DNA of 64,000 nt from Arsenicicoccus dermatophilus (lineage in GTDB: Bacteria > Actinomycetota > Actinomycetes > Actinomycetales > Dermatophilaceae), in NCBI RefSeq assembly GCF_022568795.1, contig NZ_JAKZHU010000001.1, positions 496,001 to 560,000 on the forward strand, in the 5' to 3' direction. Shown here piece after piece: positions 52,496 to 61,207 of this stretch (position 1 is its first letter; every line of letters starts with the position of its first letter). The notes below the pieces were generated by a model, which did no database searches, was not told the DNA's origin, and saw only the letters and a program-made list of their open reading frames with translations. The position numbers were made by a program, and so were the translations under genes.

Positions 52496-54247
52496 GTGAC
52501 CTCCTTCTCCCTCTGGGCCCCCGGCAAGCAGACCGTCGAGGTCCTCGTCGACGGCCGACGCCTGCCCCTCAGCGAGGGCGAGGACATGTGGTGGCACCTG
52601 GAGACCGACGAGGTGCCTGCCGACGCGCCCTATGCCTTCAGCCTCGACGGTGGGGGCCCGCGCCCCGACCCGCGTGGACGGCGCCTGGAGCAGGGGCCGC
52701 ACGGCCCGACCACGCCCTACGACCCCACGGCCTTCGCCTGGACCGACCAGGACTGGGCCGGGCACGGTCTCGAAGGCTCGGTGATCTACGAGCTGCACAT
52801 CGGCACCTTCACGCCGGAGGGGACCTTCGACGCGGCGATCGGTCGGTTCGACCACCTGGTCGACCTGGGCATCACGACCGTGCAGGTCATGCCGGTCGCG
52901 TCCTTCCCGGGCATCCACAACTGGGGTTACGACGGCGTCGCGCTCTTCGCCGTCCACGAGCCGTACGGCGGCCCTGCGGGCTTCCAGCGCTTCGTGAACG
53001 CGGCGCACGCCCGCGGCCTCGCGGTCGCCCTCGACGTGGTCTACAACCACCTCGGACCCGACGGGAACTACCTCGCCGAGTTCGGGCCCTACTTCACCTC
53101 GGCCCACCAGACGCCGTGGGGGCCCGCGGTCAACTTGGACGGGCCGCTGTCCGACGAGGTCCGGCGCTACCTGCTGGACAACGTCACCATGTGGCTGCGG
53201 GACTTCCACGTGGACGCGCTGCGCCTGGACGCGGTGCACGCGCTGGCCGACGACCGCGCCCTGCCGATCCTGGAGGAGATGTCCCGGCTGGTCGACGAGC
53301 TGTCCGCCGAGGTCGGTCGGCCGCTGGTGCTCATCGCCGAGGACGACCGCAACGACGTCCGGACCACGATGCCACGCGGCGAGGGCGCGGTCGCAGGCGG
53401 GCTCGGCATCCACGGCCAGTGGGCCGACGACATCCACCACGCCCTGCACGTGGCGCTGACCGGGGAGACCGACGGTTACTACGGGGACTTCGCGTCGCCG
53501 GGCGCGCTGCCCAAGGTCTTCGAGGGGGCCTTCTTCCACGACGGGGTCCACTCGACCTTCCGTCGGCGCTCGCACGGACGACCGGTGGACCGTGCCACGG
53601 TGCCAGGATCCCGGTTCGTCGCGTCGCTGCAGACCCACGACCAGGTCGGCAATCGGATGGCCGGGGACCGGCTCTCCCAGACCGTCGCCCCGGGACGGTT
53701 GGCCGCGGGCGCGGCGCTGCTGCTGGCCTCGCCCTTCACCCCGATGCTGTTCATGGGGGAGGAGTGGGCCGCGTCGACCCCCTGGCAGTTCTTCACCGAC
53801 CACCAGGACGAGGTGCTCGTCGAGGCGATCCGCCTCGGCCGGGCCGCCGAGTTCGCCTCGCACGGCTGGGGATCGCAGGCCGTTCCCGACCCCCAGTCCG
53901 CGGGCACGCTCGACGCCTCCCGGCTGCGCTGGGAGGAGCTGGCCGACGAGCCGCACGCCCGGATGCTCGCCTGGTATCGCACCCTGCTGGCCCTGCGCCG
54001 GACCCGTCCCGACCTCGCCGACCCCTGCCTCGCACTGGTCCGCCTGGACTGGGACCCGGACGAGCAGGTCGCCGTCCTGCACCGCGGCGAGCACCGCGCC
54101 GTCGCCGTGCTCGGCGACGGGCCGCACGTGGTCCGGCTGCGCGGCGGGGTGGTCCTCGCGTCCTGGGACGAGCCCGAGGCCGCCGACGGGCTCGACGACG
54201 CCGTCCTCCTCCCCGGCCCCGGCGCCGCCGTGATCGGTCCCCGATGA
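52496..54247 (+). CDS. treZ: Malto-oligosyltrehalose trehalohydrolase
   Basis: A 583-residue GH13 enzyme. An N-terminal CBM48-type domain (FSLWAPGKQTVEVLVDGRRL) precedes the catalytic domain with ALDVVYNHLGPDGNYL, DFHVDALRLDAVHAL, VLIAEDDRND and the late QTHDQVGNR. It hydrolyses maltooligosyl-trehalose to free trehalose. GAAAGG precedes the GTG at 52496. treX, which often stands beside these genes, is absent from the window. Confidence 0.94.
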   Translation: MTSFSLWAPGKQTVEVLVDGRRLPLSEGEDMWWHLETDEVPADAPYAFSLDGGGPRPDPRGRRLEQGPHGPTTPYDPTAFAWTDQDWAGHGLEGSVIYELHIGTFTPEGTFDAAIGRFDHLVDLGITTVQVMPVASFPGIHNWGYDGVALFAVHEPYGGPAGFQRFVNAAHARGLAVALDVVYNHLGPDGNYLAEFGPYFTSAHQTPWGPAVNLDGPLSDEVRRYLLDNVTMWLRDFHVDALRLDAVHALADDRALPILEEMSRLVDELSAEVGRPLVLIAEDDRNDVRTTMPRGEGAVAGGLGIHGQWADDIHHALHVALTGETDGYYGDFASPGALPKVFEGAFFHDGVHSTFRRRSHGRPVDRATVPGSRFVASLQTHDQVGNRMAGDRLSQTVAPGRLAAGAALLLASPFTPMLFMGEEWAASTPWQFFTDHQDEVLVEAIRLGRAAEFASHGWGSQAVPDPQSAGTLDASRLRWEELADEPHARMLAWYRTLLALRRTRPDLADPCLALVRLDWDPDEQVAVLHRGEHRAVAVLGDGPHVVRLRGGVVLASWDEPEAADGLDDAVLLPGPGAAVIGPR

Positions 54248-54873
54248 CCGCGGAGCGCCGACCGCCGCGTCGGCCCGCGTTCTACTCGCCCGAGGCGATG
54301 GAGGCGTACGGCGGACAGCTGCCCGACCCCGCCGTCATCTCCGAGATCGCCCACGAGACCGCCCAGGTGCTGGTGCACGCCGGCCGGGCCAGCGACGATC
54401 CCGCCGTGACGGCGCGACTGGTGTCCTTGGTCGAGGACATCGGCCTGTCGACCCTCGCCGAGCTGTGGGCCCAGCTGCCTGCCCGCTCGCTGCCCGGGGC
54501 CCTGTGGCGGCTGTACGCGCTGCGCGAGTGGGTGCGCCGGGACGCCGACGGCGCGTCCGCGGTCTACCAGGCCGGCATGCCTCACGCCGCCGTCCACCAC
54601 GCCGTCGCCGGGGCCGCCCAGCCGCCGGGGCCCGCCCAGATCGTCGCCCTGGCGGACGCCATCCTCTCGGGCGTCTACGAGGGGGACCTCGCCGTCGCCC
54701 TGGAACGCGCCGGCGCCTTCTGCCGCATCGTCGCCTCGGGACGGGCCCATCGCTCGGACTCCGTGGTCACGACCTCGGCCGGGGCCTGGCTGCGCTCCGC
54801 CGGATCGATCCAGGAGACGGGGGAGGACCTGGAGGCCTGCGCCCGGCTGTGGCGGGCGGACCAGCTCGACTGA
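54244..54873 (+). CDS. Hypothetical protein downstream of treZ
   Basis: A 209-residue mostly helical protein overlapping treZ by ATGA. Segments such as LWRLYALREWVRRDADGAS and ADAILSGVYEGDLAVALERA are helical, without catalytic motif that I recognise. Coupling to treZ suggests a link with trehalose metabolism or simply co-expression. After the stop, an 8-bp GTGCTGCG/CGCAGCAC pair (54934-54941 with 54970-54977) could be a terminator. Confidence 0.65.
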   Translation: MTAERRPPRRPAFYSPEAMEAYGGQLPDPAVISEIAHETAQVLVHAGRASDDPAVTARLVSLVEDIGLSTLAELWAQLPARSLPGALWRLYALREWVRRDADGASAVYQAGMPHAAVHHAVAGAAQPPGPAQIVALADAILSGVYEGDLAVALERAGAFCRIVASGRAHRSDSVVTTSAGAWLRSAGSIQETGEDLEACARLWRADQLD

Positions 54874-55050
54874 CTGTACGGGGCCCATCCGCTCCGCCGG
54901 GGGTCCGACCCGTCGACCGAGCGCTCGTCCACCGTGCTGCGTCGGGGCTGTGCTGCCTTCCTTCGGCGGCGCAGCACCGTCGACGCCGCGCCGGCGGCGA
55001 ACCCCGGTCGATCCGAACGCCGACGACTCCCACGCTCGTGACTGCCCCGT

Positions 55051-55177
55051 TATAATGGTAGGGCGCCGGGCCGCGGTAGCCCCGGGTCCCAAATTCAGCC
55101 GCTACGAGCGGCCACGTGCCGAGAGGCGCTCCCGGTCCGGCGCTCTGCTCTGCCGCGGGTGGACACCTTCCCGGCGC
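55051..55177 (+). other. Possible small-RNA transcription unit (TATAAT-led)
   Basis: A perfect TATAAT (55051-55056) stands out in very GC-rich DNA, but no good -35 is visible at 16-18 bp. Downstream there is no credible ORF; small hairpins occur (GCCGCT-ACG-AGCGGC at 55098-55112), and a 23-bp perfect stem follows at 55178. That arrangement could be a short non-coding RNA with its own terminator. Alternatively the hairpin only serves the minus-strand gene to the right. Confidence 0.3.
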
Positions 55178-55227
55178 GGACACGACGAGGGCGGCCACCC
55201 AGCCGGGTGGCCGCCCTCGTCGTGTCC
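55178..55227. terminator. Very strong hairpin (23-bp perfect stem)
   Basis: Arms 55178-55200 and 55205-55227 are perfectly complementary, with a 4-base AGCC loop. It is the longest perfect stem noticed in the window. It lies downstream of the minus-strand gene ending at 55341 and of any rightward transcript, so it can act in both directions. Confidence 0.75.
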
Positions 55228-55340
55228 TGCGGTCGGACGTCGGGACCTCCTGTGCCGGGATCGAGGCGTTCGGCCTTCCCGCGTCCGGCCTTGTCCCGTC
55301 CGATGCTTCGCAGGAGCGCCAGTCTCTCGGCATACCGGCC

Positions 55341-55607
55341 TCAGCGGCCGACGGCACCCTCCGAGGAGCGCCCGAGGATCTGCTGCGCGTCGCCGCACCC
55401 GGTGAGCGCGTGCAGCTGGGAGTCCTGGCGGGCGCTGCTGCGGGCGCGACGTCCCGGGCCGACCCACCAGCACTCCAGGCACTCGCCGTGGGTGAAGCTG
55501 CCGAGCTCGATGATCTGCCAGGCGGGCTCGCCGACGGCGCGCCCGAGCTCGGTTCCGACGAGGGGGGCGGCCGTCACGTCGGGGCTACGGCGGCTCTGGA
55601 TGCTCAT
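55341..55607 (-). CDS. Small cysteine-containing hypothetical protein
   Basis: An 88-residue protein with FTHGECLECWWVGPGRRARSS and a later LTGC, a pattern I associate with short conserved actinobacterial proteins of unknown function (three Cys could bind metal). The coding frame is bounded by a good ATG at 55607 and followed by a strong terminator hairpin. Function unknown. Confidence 0.6.
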   Translation of the reverse strand: MSIQSRRSPDVTAAPLVGTELGRAVGEPAWQIIELGSFTHGECLECWWVGPGRRARSSARQDSQLHALTGCGDAQQILGRSSEGAVGR

Positions 55608-55730
55608 GGATCGAGCATGGCCCAGGCCCGAGCACCCGGCCAGGCATCGTCAGGTGTTCGCCGCAACGCACTAACCTGCGGCGACCCCGTGGTTGCATAC
55701 TGTCAGTAACAGGTGAATCCATTAGCGTGA
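55608..55730. other. Intergenic gap upstream of the small gene
   Basis: About 120 bases. The part 55687-55730 (containing GCATACTGTCAGTAACAGG) is less GC-rich and could hold a promoter for the leftward gene. No gene seen. Confidence 0.3.
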
Positions 55731-55780
55731 ACCTGGGCGAGGTCCCCTCCCTGCTCGCTGGGAGGGGACCTCGCCCAGGT
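55731..55780. terminator. Strong hairpin (21-bp stem)
   Basis: Arms 55731-55751 and 55760-55780 (beginning ACCTGGGCGAGG) pair perfectly around an 8-base loop. It is one of two consecutive hairpins beyond the 3' end of pstB, so it may act as a back-up terminator for the phosphate operon. Confidence 0.7.
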
Positions 55781-55802
55781 CCTCATCACGGGTCCGTGAA
55801 GA

Positions 55803-55913
55803 GCTCCCGCGTCGCCCCCGCCATGCCCCGCGGCCAGGCTGGCCCCGGGGCACGTTCGAAGGAGGCCCATGACGTGCTCCTCGGGGCCGGCCTGGCCCGA
55901 ACGACGCGGGAGC
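55803..55913. repeat. Paired-palindrome repeat element, copy C (with longer outer stem)
   Basis: Palindromes GGCCAGGCTGGCCCC (55832-55846) and GGGGCCGGCCTGGCCC (55883-55898) have centres 53 bp apart, the same spacing as copies A and B although the bases between are different. An outer 12-bp complement GCTCCCGCGTCG/CGACGCGGGAGC (55803-55814 with 55902-55913) makes a large imperfect hairpin just after pstB. Terminator and protein-binding readings are both possible. Confidence 0.75.
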
Positions 55914-55934
55914 GGGTCCTCGCGCGGCTGCCGC

Positions 55935-56711
55935 TCACCCGAAGCGGCCGGAGATGTAGTCCTCCGTCGCCCGCTCCTTCGGGTTGTTGAAGATCTTCGT
56001 GGTGTCGTCGATCTCGATGAGCTGGCCCGGCTTGCCCTGGGCCTCCAGGTTGAAGAACGCCGTGCGGTCGGCGACGCGGGCCGCCTGCTGCATGTTGTGC
56101 GTCACGATGACGATGGTGTACTTCGGCTTCAGCTCGGTGATCAGGTCCTCGATGGCGAGGGTCGAGATCGGGTCCAGGGCGGAGCAGGGCTCGTCCATCA
56201 GCAGCACCTCGGGCTCCACCGCGATGGCGCGGGCGATGCACAGGCGCTGCTGCTGACCACCGGACAGGCCGGCGCCGGGCTTGTCCAGACGGTCCTTGAC
56301 CTCGTTCCACAGGTTGGCACCGCGCAGCGACCGCTCCACGACCTCGTCGATCTGCTTCTTGTTCTTGACGCCGTTGAGGCGCAGGCCCGCCGCGACGTTC
56401 TCCTTGATCGTCATCGTCGGGAAGGGGTTGGGGCGCTGGAAGACCATGCCCACGCTGCGGCGGACGCCGACCGGGTCGACCCCGGGGGCGTACAGGTCCT
56501 GGCCGTCCAGGAGGACCTTGCCCTCGACCCGGCCGCCGGGGATGACCTCGTGCATGCGGTTGAGGGTTCGCAGGACGGTGGACTTGCCACAGCCGGACGA
56601 GCCGATGAAGGCCGTGCACGAGCGGGGCTCGATGGTCATCGTGACGTCCTGCACCGCCTTGAAGGTGCCGTAGAAGATGTTGAGGTTCTCGACATCGATG
56701 CGCTTGCCCAT
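55935..56711 (-). CDS. pstB: Phosphate ABC transporter ATP-binding protein
   Basis: A 258-residue ABC ATPase. Walker A is GSSGCGKST, the signature motif [16 protein letters not shown], Walker [14 protein letters not shown], and the H-loop IVTHNMQQA. It powers high-affinity phosphate uptake with PstC/PstA. It is the last gene of pstSCAB, 28 bases after pstA. The ATG at 56711 begins [10 protein letters not shown]; upstream in-frame codons are pstA sequence read in another frame. Confidence 0.96.
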   Translation of the reverse strand: MGKRIDVENLNIFYGTFKAVQDVTMTIEPRSCTAFIGSSGCGKSTVLRTLNRMHEVIPGGRVEGKVLLDGQDLYAPGVDPVGVRRSVGMVFQRPNPFPTMTIKENVAAGLRLNGVKNKKQIDEVVERSLRGANLWNEVKDRLDKPGAGLSGGQQQRLCIARAIAVEPEVLLMDEPCSALDPISTLAIEDLITELKPKYTIVIVTHNMQQAARVADRTAFFNLEAQGKPGQLIEIDDTTKIFNNPKERATEDYISGRFG

Positions 56712-56739
56712 GAGAGTGTCTGTCGCTTTCGAGGTGGGG

Positions 56740-57654
56740 TCAGCTCTTGACCGAGCCGAAGCGCGCGACGAGGCGGCCCAGCAGGTTGAGCAGGAGGACG
56801 AGGACGATGAGGGTGGCGGCGGCGGCCCAGACGCGATCGTGCGCGGCGGGGATGAAGATGTCACCACGGCCGTCGTTGATCATCGTGGGCAGCGTGGCCA
56901 TGTTGCCGCCGAACAGGTCCGTGGAGATGGACTTGGTGTAGGGCGCGAGGACGATGAGGGGCGCGGTCTCGCCCATGATGCGGGCCAGGCCGAGCAGCAC
57001 GCCGGTGATGATGCCCGAGAACGCGGTCGGCAGCACGACGCTCGCGATGGTCTTCCACTTGGGCACGCCGAGGGCGTACGACGCCTCGCGGAGCTCGTTG
57101 GGCACGAGCTTCAGCATCTCCTCGGTGGAGCGGACGATCGTCGGGATCATCAGGAGCATGAGGGCCAGGCAGACCGCGAAGGGCATCTTCTGGATGCCGA
57201 AGGTCGTGACCCACACCGCGTAGACGAACAGCGCCGCGACGATGGAGGGGACACCGGTGAGGATGTCCACCATGAAGCTGACGGCGCGCGCGAGCCGGCC
57301 GCGTCCGTACTCGACCAGGTAGATCGCCGTGAAGATGCCGACCGGGACCGAGATGAGCGCCGTGACCAGCGCCTGCACGAGGGTGCCGATGATGGCGTGG
57401 TAGGCGCCGCCACCCACCTTGTTGGTGCGGATCCCGCGCTGGGAGTGGGTCCACCAGCCGCTGTCCAGCAGCAGCTTGGCGCCGTTGTGGAGGACGTCCC
57501 AGAGGATCCACACCAAAGGGGTGAGGGCGAGCAGGAAGGCCGCCCACACCAGGACCCGGGCGATCTGGTCCTTGGTCTTGCGCGAGCCGGAGGCCTTGGC
57601 GATCCCCGTGGTGCCCTGGGACTCGGGCCGGGCCGCGGTGACGGAGGTGCTCAT
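56740..57654 (-). CDS. pstA: Phosphate ABC transporter permease PstA
   Basis: A 304-residue permease with six hydrophobic segments and the EAA-type loop [20 protein letters not shown]. It forms the membrane channel with PstC. It overlaps pstC by ATGA. Confidence 0.95.
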   Translation of the reverse strand: MSTSVTAARPESQGTTGIAKASGSRKTKDQIARVLVWAAFLLALTPLVWILWDVLHNGAKLLLDSGWWTHSQRGIRTNKVGGGAYHAIIGTLVQALVTALISVPVGIFTAIYLVEYGRGRLARAVSFMVDILTGVPSIVAALFVYAVWVTTFGIQKMPFAVCLALMLLMIPTIVRSTEEMLKLVPNELREASYALGVPKWKTIASVVLPTAFSGIITGVLLGLARIMGETAPLIVLAPYTKSISTDLFGGNMATLPTMINDGRGDIFIPAAHDRVWAAAATLIVLVLLLNLLGRLVARFGSVKS

Positions 57655-58694
57655 TCGGTGAAGGCCTTCCGACGCTCGATCACGACGCGCGCGATCGCGT
57701 TGACGATGAACGTGAGGATGAACAGGACCAGGCCGGCCGCGATGTAGGCCCCCGTCTTGGTCGGGGTGTCCAGCTCGCCGGCACTGTTGGCGATCTTGGA
57801 GGCGAAGGTCTCGCCACCGCCGAAGATCGACCAGCTCCACGGGGCGCCGTCGGACAGGCTGGACAGGATCATCATGACCGCGACCGTCTCGCCGAGGGCA
57901 CGGCCCAGGGCCAGCATGGCGGCCGAGATCACGCCCGGCTGTCCGAAGGGGAGGACGGCGGTCCGGATCATCTCCCACTTGGTCGCACCCAGCGCCAGGG
58001 CGCCCTCCTTGTGGGCCCGCGGCGTCTGGCTGAACACCTCTCGGGTCAGCGCCGTCACGATCGGCAGGATCATGATCGACAGGACCAGACCGATCACGAA
58101 GATCGTGCCCGAGGTGCTCGACCTGCCCAGGAGCGGGAACCAGCCGAGGTGGTTCATCAGCCAGCTCTGGATCGGGTTGACCCACGGGGTGAACGTCGCG
58201 ACCCCCCACAGGCCGTACACGATCGACGGGACGGCGGCCAGCAGGTCGATGAGGGTGGCCGCCGGCCGCGCCAGCCACGGCGGGGCGTACTCGGTGATGA
58301 ACAGCGAGACCGCGACGCCCACCGGCACCGCGATCAGCATCGCGATGATCGAGCTGACCACGGTGGTCCACAGCATCTGGGCGATGCCGAACCGCATGTC
58401 GGCCGGGTCGTCGACGTCCCAGGTGCGGCTCGTCAGGAAGCTGGTGTGGTTCTTGGCCAGGGCGGGGATCGCCTGGGCGAGGAGGAACACGCCGATCAGG
58501 GTCACCAGGGCGATGACCAGGATGCCGGCGCCGGAGGAGAGCCCCAGGAAGATCTTGTCGCCGAGGCGGCCGGTGGAGGCACGATCGCCGAGGACCGGGG
58601 GCTTCCTGTCCTGGGTGGCGACGGGCGCCGCCACGCCGGTCACCGACGGGACGGGTGTCGAGACGTCGGTCGGGGATGGAGTGGGTGTAGTCAC
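57651..58694 (-). CDS. pstC: Phosphate ABC transporter permease PstC
   Basis: A 347-residue permease. The N-terminal tail (residues 1-50) is long and rich in Pro/Thr/Ser. The EAA loop is EGALALGATKWEMIRTAVLP. Overlaps pstA by ATGA; separated from pstS by a gap containing a hairpin. Confidence 0.94.
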   Translation of the reverse strand: MTTPTPSPTDVSTPVPSVTGVAAPVATQDRKPPVLGDRASTGRLGDKIFLGLSSGAGILVIALVTLIGVFLLAQAIPALAKNHTSFLTSRTWDVDDPADMRFGIAQMLWTTVVSSIIAMLIAVPVGVAVSLFITEYAPPWLARPAATLIDLLAAVPSIVYGLWGVATFTPWVNPIQSWLMNHLGWFPLLGRSSTSGTIFVIGLVLSIMILPIVTALTREVFSQTPRAHKEGALALGATKWEMIRTAVLPFGQPGVISAAMLALGRALGETVAVMMILSSLSDGAPWSWSIFGGGETFASKIANSAGELDTPTKTGAYIAAGLVLFILTFIVNAIARVVIERRKAFTE

Positions 58695-58743
58695 GATGAC
58701 CTCAGCAGATCAGGGATCGAGGGGTTGCCAGGGCGGGTACGTC

Positions 58744-58784
58744 ATCGACGGCGGGCGCGTCGTGGTGACGCGACCGCCGTCGAT
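58744..58784 (-). terminator. Intercistronic hairpin between pstS and pstC
   Basis: An 11-bp stem ATCGACGGCGG/CCGCCGTCGAT (58744-58754 with 58774-58784) encloses a second 6-bp stem CGCGTC/GACGCG with a 5-base loop. Such hairpins often dampen transcription after binding-protein genes or protect the upstream mRNA, giving more PstS than permease. This effect is expected, not shown. Confidence 0.6.
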
Positions 58785-58804
58785 GGTAGGTCGTGGACCC
58801 GAGG

Positions 58805-59974
58805 TCAGCTCAGGGCCGAGATGGCGGTGCGGACCTTGGTGAGGACCTCCGCCGGCAGCGGGGCGTAGCCCTTGTCGGCCAGGGCGGCCTGGGACTCGTC
58901 CGACGCCATGTAGCCGAGGAAGTTCTTGATGTTGGTGCCCTTGGTCGCGTCGGCGTTCTTGGAGCAGACGATCTCGTAGGTCACCAGGACGATCGGGTAG
59001 GCGCCGGGGGCCTTGGTGGCGTAGTCCAGCTTGAGGGCGAGGTTGTTGCCCTGACCGGCCTGCGTGGCGGCGGCCACGGCCTTGCCGGCGGACTCGCCCG
59101 TCAGCTCGACCGGGCCCGCACCGGTGTCGATGGCCGCGGTGCCCAGGGAGTTCTGCTTGGCGTAGCCCCACTCGGCATACGTGATGCCACCCTCGGTGGA
59201 CTTGACCGCGCCGGCGACACCGTCGGACTTGGGCTTGCCCTCGCCCTTGCCGGTCCACTTCTTGCCGGGCTCGGCGGTCCACCTGGCGGGGGCCGCGGCC
59301 TTGAGGTACTTCGTGAAGTTCTCGGTGGTGCCCGACTCGTCGGAGCGGAAGAAGACCTTGATGTCCTCGGCGGGGAGGGTCTTGCCGGCGTTGAGCTTGG
59401 CGATGGCCGGGTCGTTCCACTTGACGATCTTGCCGTTGAAGATGTCGGCCGCGACGTCGGCGTTGAGGACGAGCTTGTCCACGCCCTTGACGTTGTAGGC
59501 GATCGCGATCGGGCCGGTGACCATGGGCAGGTTCCAGGCGGGGGAGCCGCAGGCCTTGTCGGCCTCGACCTGCTCGATCTTGCCGTCCTTGGCCTCGGTC
59601 TTGAGCGCGGAGTCGGAGCCCGCGAAGTCAGCCTGCTTGCCGATGAAGGCCTTGATGCCCGCGCCGGAGCCGGAGGGGTTGTAGTCGACGGTCGCGTCGG
59701 GGCAGGCGTCGGAGAACTTGTCCGAGAACTCCGTGAAGGCGAGCTTCTGGGCCGACGAGCCCTCGGCCTTGAGCGAGCCCTTGAAGCACTCGGCCTTGCC
59801 GGCAGCGGCGGCGGCGGAGTCTCCACCGGTGGCCGAGGAGGACGAGCCACCGGAGACCGCGGTGCTGGTCGACGACGAGGTCGTGGTGGCGTTGTCGTCC
59901 GAACCGCACCCGGTCAGCGCGAGGGCGCCAGCAAGGGCAAGGGTCGACAGACCGGCAATACGCTGAGTCTTCAC
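58805..59974 (-). CDS. pstS: Phosphate-binding lipoprotein PstS
   Basis: A 389-residue lipoprotein. Signal peptide KTQRIAGLSTLALAGALALTGCGS carries a lipobox (LTGC). A Ser/Thr/Ala-rich linker follows. Phosphate-contact motifs are present: AEGSSAQ, GSDSAL and RSDESGTTENF. It binds phosphate outside the membrane for PstCAB. The GTG at 59974 is preferred over one at 59992 because GGAAGG is suitably placed before it. Confidence 0.94.
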   Translation of the reverse strand: MKTQRIAGLSTLALAGALALTGCGSDDNATTTSSSTSTAVSGGSSSSATGGDSAAAAAGKAECFKGSLKAEGSSAQKLAFTEFSDKFSDACPDATVDYNPSGSGAGIKAFIGKQADFAGSDSALKTEAKDGKIEQVEADKACGSPAWNLPMVTGPIAIAYNVKGVDKLVLNADVAADIFNGKIVKWNDPAIAKLNAGKTLPAEDIKVFFRSDESGTTENFTKYLKAAAPARWTAEPGKKWTGKGEGKPKSDGVAGAVKSTEGGITYAEWGYAKQNSLGTAAIDTGAGPVELTGESAGKAVAAATQAGQGNNLALKLDYATKAPGAYPIVLVTYEIVCSKNADATKGTNIKNFLGYMASDESQAALADKGYAPLPAEVLTKVRTAISALS

Positions 59975-60064
59975 GATGGGAGTACCTTCCACAGCAGTGT
60001 CATGGTGAGCGCAGTCGCGCCCTCGCCGGTCAACCTAGGCAGCACTGGTGACGCCATGTCGCGC

Positions 60065-60086
60065 GCGCCATGAACGCGAGGTGAAC
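60065..60086 (-). promoter_or_regulatory. PHO box upstream of pstS
   Basis: Read on the minus strand there are two direct repeat units of 11 bases, GTTCACCTCGC and GTTCATGGCGC. This is the PhoP-binding pattern (GTTCA repeats with an 11-base period) known from Streptomyces and other actinobacteria. It is about 90 bases before the pstS start, so induction under phosphate starvation by PhoPR is expected. Confidence 0.75.
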
Positions 60087-60142
60087 GGCTGGCGTCACCC
60101 TCGGTAGTCGGATATCGACTCGATCACGATGGACGACGAACC

Positions 60143-61135
60143 TCAGGGGAGGTGCCGCTCGACCGCCACGATGCGCGCGTCGGCGCCGCTCCCACTGAGG
60201 TGGCAGACGAGGAGCTCGCCCTTCGCCATACCGAGATCGGCCGCCTCGAGCAGGGTCTCGGCCACGGCCCACCCGTCCTCCTCGCCCGTGGCGGCGAGGC
60301 CCGAGAGCTCCTCCAGCAGCAGCGGCAGGACCGGGCCGTGGGAGCACAGCGCGCCGGGCACACCCCGCACGACGGCGCGGTGCAGGTGCCGGACGGCGCG
60401 CTCGGGGTCCTCCAGGAAGGCCTCCTCGGTCAGGCCGTTCTTGCGCTTCAGCTCCAGGCCGGCGACCTCGGCATAGGGCGCCAGGGTGTCCGCGCAGCGC
60501 ACCGAGGCGGACGTCACGAGACGGTGCACCCCGAAGGCGTCGAGCACCGGGACGATCGCCTGGGCGCGGGCGCGTCCCCGGTCGTCCAGGGGGCGCTCCC
60601 GGTCGTCGCGCCGCCAGCGCCCGCGGGGAAGCGCCTTGGCATGGCGCACCACGACCAGCGGCCAGGTCGTCAGGGTTCCGCGGTCGGCGTGCCGCACGAC
60701 CGCCCTCAGCTGCTCGCGGTCGCGGGCGTAGTCCAGTCGCCGCATCGCCTCTGGCACGGGCAGCCAGGCCACCTCGTCGATCTCGTGGTGCAGGGCACCG
60801 TCGCCGCCGGTGACCTCCGCCGCCCAGTAGCGCACCCGCTTGCGGGCCACGTCGCCGTGCCGGTCGACGAAGGAGTACGCCGACACCGGCAGCGGCCGGC
60901 CGAGCCGCACCCGCAGCCCGGTCTCCTCGTGCACCTCGCGGACCGCCGCCGTCGGCCAGTCCTCGCCCGGGTCGAGCTTGCCCTTGGCCCAGGCCCAGTC
61001 GTCGTGCGCGGTCCGGTGCACCAGGGCAACCTCGAGGGTCCCTCGCCGGCGACGCCACGGCACTGCCCCGGCAGCGGCGACCACCGGGGTGTCCGCCGGG
61101 GTTCGGGCGGGCGGCGCGGGCACCGGGGCGGGCAT
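60143..61135 (-). CDS. Nudix hydrolase fused to histidine phosphatase (MutT1-like)
   Basis: A 330-residue two-domain protein, like mycobacterial MutT1. The Nudix box is GKLDPGEDWPTAAVREVHEETGL near residue 52. The C-terminal histidine phosphatase domain begins VVVRHAKALPRG with the RHG-like RHA motif and later has SHGPVLP. MutT1 hydrolyses 8-oxo-GTP/dGTP and diadenosine polyphosphates; the same is likely here. Its gene follows ppk1 in the same direction (72 bases apart). Confidence 0.9.
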   Translation of the reverse strand: MPAPVPAPPARTPADTPVVAAAGAVPWRRRRGTLEVALVHRTAHDDWAWAKGKLDPGEDWPTAAVREVHEETGLRVRLGRPLPVSAYSFVDRHGDVARKRVRYWAAEVTGGDGALHHEIDEVAWLPVPEAMRRLDYARDREQLRAVVRHADRGTLTTWPLVVVRHAKALPRGRWRRDDRERPLDDRGRARAQAIVPVLDAFGVHRLVTSASVRCADTLAPYAEVAGLELKRKNGLTEEAFLEDPERAVRHLHRAVVRGVPGALCSHGPVLPLLLEELSGLAATGEEDGWAVAETLLEAADLGMAKGELLVCHLSGSGADARIVAVERHLP

Positions 61136-61207
61136 CGGACTCCTTGTCGTGGGTGGTCGTTCAGACCGTATGGCGGCAGGACCGCGGCAGCGCAGCCGGG
61201 GTCCCGG

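Noticed and set aside
55057-55177. Short ORF starting at the ATG just after TATAAT.
   Set aside because: Its reading runs through the 23-bp hairpin into low-complexity sequence and has no ribosome binding site.
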